Origin: an uncultured Porticoccus sp.
Lineage (GTDB): Bacteria > Pseudomonadota > Gammaproteobacteria > Pseudomonadales > Porticoccaceae
Assembly: GCA_947259505.1 (NCBI GenBank)
Contig: CAMYLT010000008.1
Span: 434,001-498,000, forward strand
Length of the DNA stretch: 64,000 nt
Direction of reading: 5' to 3'
In this document: piece by piece, positions 61,535 through 64,000 of the stretch
Layout of the letters: every line of letters begins with the position of its first letter
How positions within the stretch are numbered: the stretch's first letter is position 1
Notes under the pieces: model-generated
Told to the model about the DNA's origin: nothing
Seen by the model: the letters and a program-made list of their open reading frames with translations, nothing else
Database searches by the model: none
Program-made: the position numbers and the translations under genes

Positions 61535-63709
61535 ATGAAAATGTGGTTTGCCAGTTGTCCGAAAGGTCTGGAGTCATTGCTGGCCAGTGAGCTGGAAACA
61601 CTGGGTGCCCAGAAAACACGGGAGACGATCGCGGGTGTCTATGCAGAGGGCAGTCTCGAATTCGCTTACCGGGCATGCCTCTGGTCGCGGTTGGCCAATC
61701 GCATTCTGATGCCGCTTGAGAAGTTTCCGGTCGATAGTGCCGATGACCTTTACCGTGGTGTGGCGGCCATAGCCTGGGAGTTACATCTGACGCCACATGA
61801 GTCCATTGCCGTGGATTTTGTCGGCACCAACGACGCCATTCGACACAGTAAGTTCGGTGCTCAGCAGGTGAAGGATGCCGTTGTCGACCGGTTACAAAGT
61901 CATTTTGGCTCCCGCCCGGATGTGGATTTAAAACACCCCGACCTGCGAATTAATGTGAGGCTATCCAAGGATCAGGCCACCGTCAGCCTGGACTTCGCCG
62001 GTGACAGTCTGCACAAGCGGGGTTATCGCGCTGCCATGGTGCCAGCTCCGCTGAAAGAGAATTTGGCTGCGGCACTGTTGATTCGTGCTGGCTGGCCAGA
62101 AATCGCCGCTCGCGGTGGTGCCCTGATTGATCCGCTGTGTGGTAGCGGTACATTGCTCATTGAGGGGGCAATGATGGTGGCTGATATCGCACCAGGACTG
62201 AATCGCGAACAATTCGGCTTTCATGGCTGGGCCCAGTACGACACGGCATTGTGGCAACGCTTGCGCCAGGAAGCGCTGGATCGTTGTCAGGTGGGACTGG
62301 GAAAAGAGTTGCCGGAGATACGCGGCTATGACAAGGACACCCGAGCGGTCAGTGCGGCGCAAGAGAATGTCGCCTGTGCCGGACTCGAGAAATGGGTGCG
62401 TGTAATGGCCAAACCCATTGAAGCTTTCAAAAAACCTACCCATCGGCAGATTAATGACGGATTGATCATCACTAACCCCCCCTATGGGGAACGCTGGGGT
62501 GATATGGAAGAACTGCGCCCCCTTTATCAGACCTTGGGTGAAGTGGCCAAACGGGAGTGTCCGGGATGGCGGATGGCAGTGATTACCGGCAATGCGGAAC
62601 TGGCAGGTGAATTGCGCTTGCGTGCCGAGAAAAAATACCAGTTATTTAACGGCACCATTCCCAGTCAATTGATTCTGTTCCAACTGCGTGAGGCAAGCGA
62701 GCAAGTACAAACCCAGCGCAAAGAATTGACTGAAGAGTCCCTCTCTGAGGGTGCGCGGATGTTTGCCAATCGTTTGCGGAAGAATGCTCGAAAACTGGCC
62801 AGTTGGTTGAAACAGTCTGGCGTCAGCTGCTATCGACTTTACGACGCGGACATGCCGGAGTATGCCGTGGCAGTGGATTTCTACGATGACGCGATCCATG
62901 TTCAGGAATACGCCCCTCCCACGAACATCGATGAAGAACAGGCCAACCGACATCTCAGTGAAGTACGTCAGGCACTGCTTTATCTTTACCCAGAGAGTCG
63001 CGGCAAGTTGTTTTTCAAGGAACGTCGCCGTCAAAAGGGTGAGAGCCAGTACCAGCGCCAAGTAACCCGTAGTCACGCTTCTGGTGTATTTGAAGTGATG
63101 GAGGGGCCTTGTCGTTTTGAAGTGAACCTGTCGGAGTATCTGGATAGCGGTCTTTTTCTGGACCACCGCCCTGTGCGTCGCTTACTGAGAGAAATGGCCA
63201 GTGGGACACGTTTCCTCAATCTGTTCTGTTACACCGCTGCAGCGACAGTACATGCGGCAATAGGTGGGGCGCAGAGCAGCCTGAGTATCGATATGTCGAA
63301 CAGCTATCTGGAGTGGGCTGGTCGCAACTTGGCGTTGAATGACCTTGATCAGCAGCGCCATCAGTTGCAGCGGGCCGATTGCCTGGAATGGCTGGCCATG
63401 GAACAGGGTGAATTTGACCTGATCTTCCTTGATCCCCCGACTTTTTCCAACTCCAAGAAAATGGAAGAGGTGCTGGATATCCAGAGAGATCACAGCAAAC
63501 TGATTGAGCACGCCATGGCGATTCTGGCGAGAAACGGCACGCTGGTGTTTTCCAACAATTTCCGTAAATTCAGTCTGGATGAAGAGCTGAAGTCCCACTA
63601 TGACGTGGAAGACATCACGGAAAAAACGTTTGACCCGGACTTTCAGCGTAACCGCAAAATCCACCATTGCTGGTTGATCCGCCACCGGACGTCACCCTGG
63701 CATGGATAA
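61535..63709 (+). CDS. rlmL: Bifunctional 23S rRNA methyltransferase RlmKL
   Basis: 724 residues from the ATG at 61535; the upstream ATG at 61505 has no ribosome-binding site and the family begins near KMWFASCPKGLE. The N-terminal THUMP domain (about 40-160) and first methyltransferase (LIDPLCGSGTLLIEGA, IITNPPYGERWGD) make m2G2445. The C-terminal methyltransferase (GLFLDHRPVRRLL, FLNLFCYTAAATVHA, LIFLDPPTFSNSKKM) makes m7G2069. It overlaps the next gene by 8 bp. The position next to rmf is common in Gammaproteobacteria. Confidence 0.95.
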   Translation: MKMWFASCPKGLESLLASELETLGAQKTRETIAGVYAEGSLEFAYRACLWSRLANRILMPLEKFPVDSADDLYRGVAAIAWELHLTPHESIAVDFVGTNDAIRHSKFGAQQVKDAVVDRLQSHFGSRPDVDLKHPDLRINVRLSKDQATVSLDFAGDSLHKRGYRAAMVPAPLKENLAAALLIRAGWPEIAARGGALIDPLCGSGTLLIEGAMMVADIAPGLNREQFGFHGWAQYDTALWQRLRQEALDRCQVGLGKELPEIRGYDKDTRAVSAAQENVACAGLEKWVRVMAKPIEAFKKPTHRQINDGLIITNPPYGERWGDMEELRPLYQTLGEVAKRECPGWRMAVITGNAELAGELRLRAEKKYQLFNGTIPSQLILFQLREASEQVQTQRKELTEESLSEGARMFANRLRKNARKLASWLKQSGVSCYRLYDADMPEYAVAVDFYDDAIHVQEYAPPTNIDEEQANRHLSEVRQALLYLYPESRGKLFFKERRRQKGESQYQRQVTRSHASGVFEVMEGPCRFEVNLSEYLDSGLFLDHRPVRRLLREMASGTRFLNLFCYTAAATVHAAIGGAQSSLSIDMSNSYLEWAGRNLALNDLDQQRHQLQRADCLEWLAMEQGEFDLIFLDPPTFSNSKKMEEVLDIQRDHSKLIEHAMAILARNGTLVFSNNFRKFSLDEELKSHYDVEDITEKTFDPDFQRNRKIHHCWLIRHRTSPWHG

Positions 63710-63944
63710 GACCTTAACGCTCTATACGGGCGCTCATTGCCATCTGTGCGACCAGGCCAAAGCACTGCTCTACCCAGTACTACAGGAAGCCGGGTGGCAA
63801 TTACAGGAGGTGAGTATCACTGGTGATGAACATCTGCAGTCACTCTTTGGCGTCCGCATTCCCGTGGTGGCGACACCGAATGGACATGAAAAAGGCTGGC
63901 CATTTACAGCCGGGCAGATACGTCGACTACTTGCCAAGCCCTGA
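63702..63944 (+). CDS. Glutaredoxin family protein
   Basis: 80 residues. A thioredoxin-fold start TLTLYTGAHCHLCDQAKALL has a CHLC redox pair (Cys13, Cys16), and the cis-Pro is in VRIPVVATP. This small subgroup (DUF836-like) commonly sits directly after rlmKL. The start overlaps the rlmKL stop by 8 bp, so it is probably co-translated. The remaining 56 bp to the window end show no further feature. Confidence 0.9.
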   Translation: MDKTLTLYTGAHCHLCDQAKALLYPVLQEAGWQLQEVSITGDEHLQSLFGVRIPVVATPNGHEKGWPFTAGQIRRLLAKP

Positions 63945-64000
63945 TTTGATGGGTTTATGCCTTTTGTGAGGCGTAACGGTCTGGCAAACTTGACTCGTCG

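Overview
The window is chromosomal DNA from a Gammaproteobacterium. Gene content and order point to a marine, Pseudomonas-like or Cellvibrionales-like lineage. This placement is inferred from synteny, not from a database search. Supporting landmarks are uvrY-uvrC-pgsA followed by tRNA-Cys and tRNA-Leu, comEC-exbB-exbD-msbA-lpxK-kdsB-PTP-murB, yccA-tusE, a MoxR/Bat operon, a giant NAD-dependent glutamate dehydrogenase, and rmf beside rlmKL. I see no insertion sequence, prophage, integrase, CRISPR array or rRNA operon.

Layout. 0-3.3 kb: the start of metH (leaves the window), nfuA behind a near-perfect IscR type 1 operator, a TetR regulator and a DAHP synthase. 3.4-11.4 kb: a DNA-repair block with an AddA-like helicase-nuclease and AddB-like partner on the minus strand, divergent from rmuC and a DUF2489 gene. 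11.5-21 kb: mostly small single genes (PhnA-like, DUF1330, two small membrane proteins, HAD phosphatase, lipoprotein, trmA, yjbQ), then the minus-strand set patatin-yccA-tusE-phhB. 21.2-29.9 kb: envelope operon comEC, exbBD, msbA, lpxK, kdsB, PTP, murB, which combines DNA uptake, lipid A export and modification, Kdo activation and peptidoglycan precursor synthesis. 29.9-34.1 kb: alkB-like, uvrY, uvrC, pgsA and two tRNAs.

34.2-39.6 kb is the accessory part of the window. Four minus-strand genes encode exported proteins: a small Gly/Met-rich protein, a very large outer-membrane protein that looks like three beta-barrels in one chain, and two secreted paralogues sharing a GRLN..RAP core. One of the paralogues is His-rich. 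The block starts just after tRNA-Leu and is bracketed by an imperfect direct repeat of about 30 bp. It is the best candidate here for an undescribed system, probably envelope or surface related.

39.9-47.5 kb: a yeast-FCY1-like cytosine deaminase, an O-methyltransferase, a VOC protein, nadK, a rhomboid protease, yeaC, DUF2797 and pepN. 47.7-55.8 kb: an orphan ParA-type ATPase, then the six-gene moxR-DUF58-DUF4381-batA-batB/C-batD operon, whose genes overlap or nearly abut. 56-64 kb: NAD-glutamate dehydrogenase, rmf, rlmKL and a small glutaredoxin-like gene.

Where upstream in-frame start codons make no sense by family length or ribosome-binding site, I moved starts downstream (nfuA, DAHP synthase, HAD, yccA, nadK, VOC, parA, moxR, rmf, rlmKL and others). 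The reason is given in each entry.
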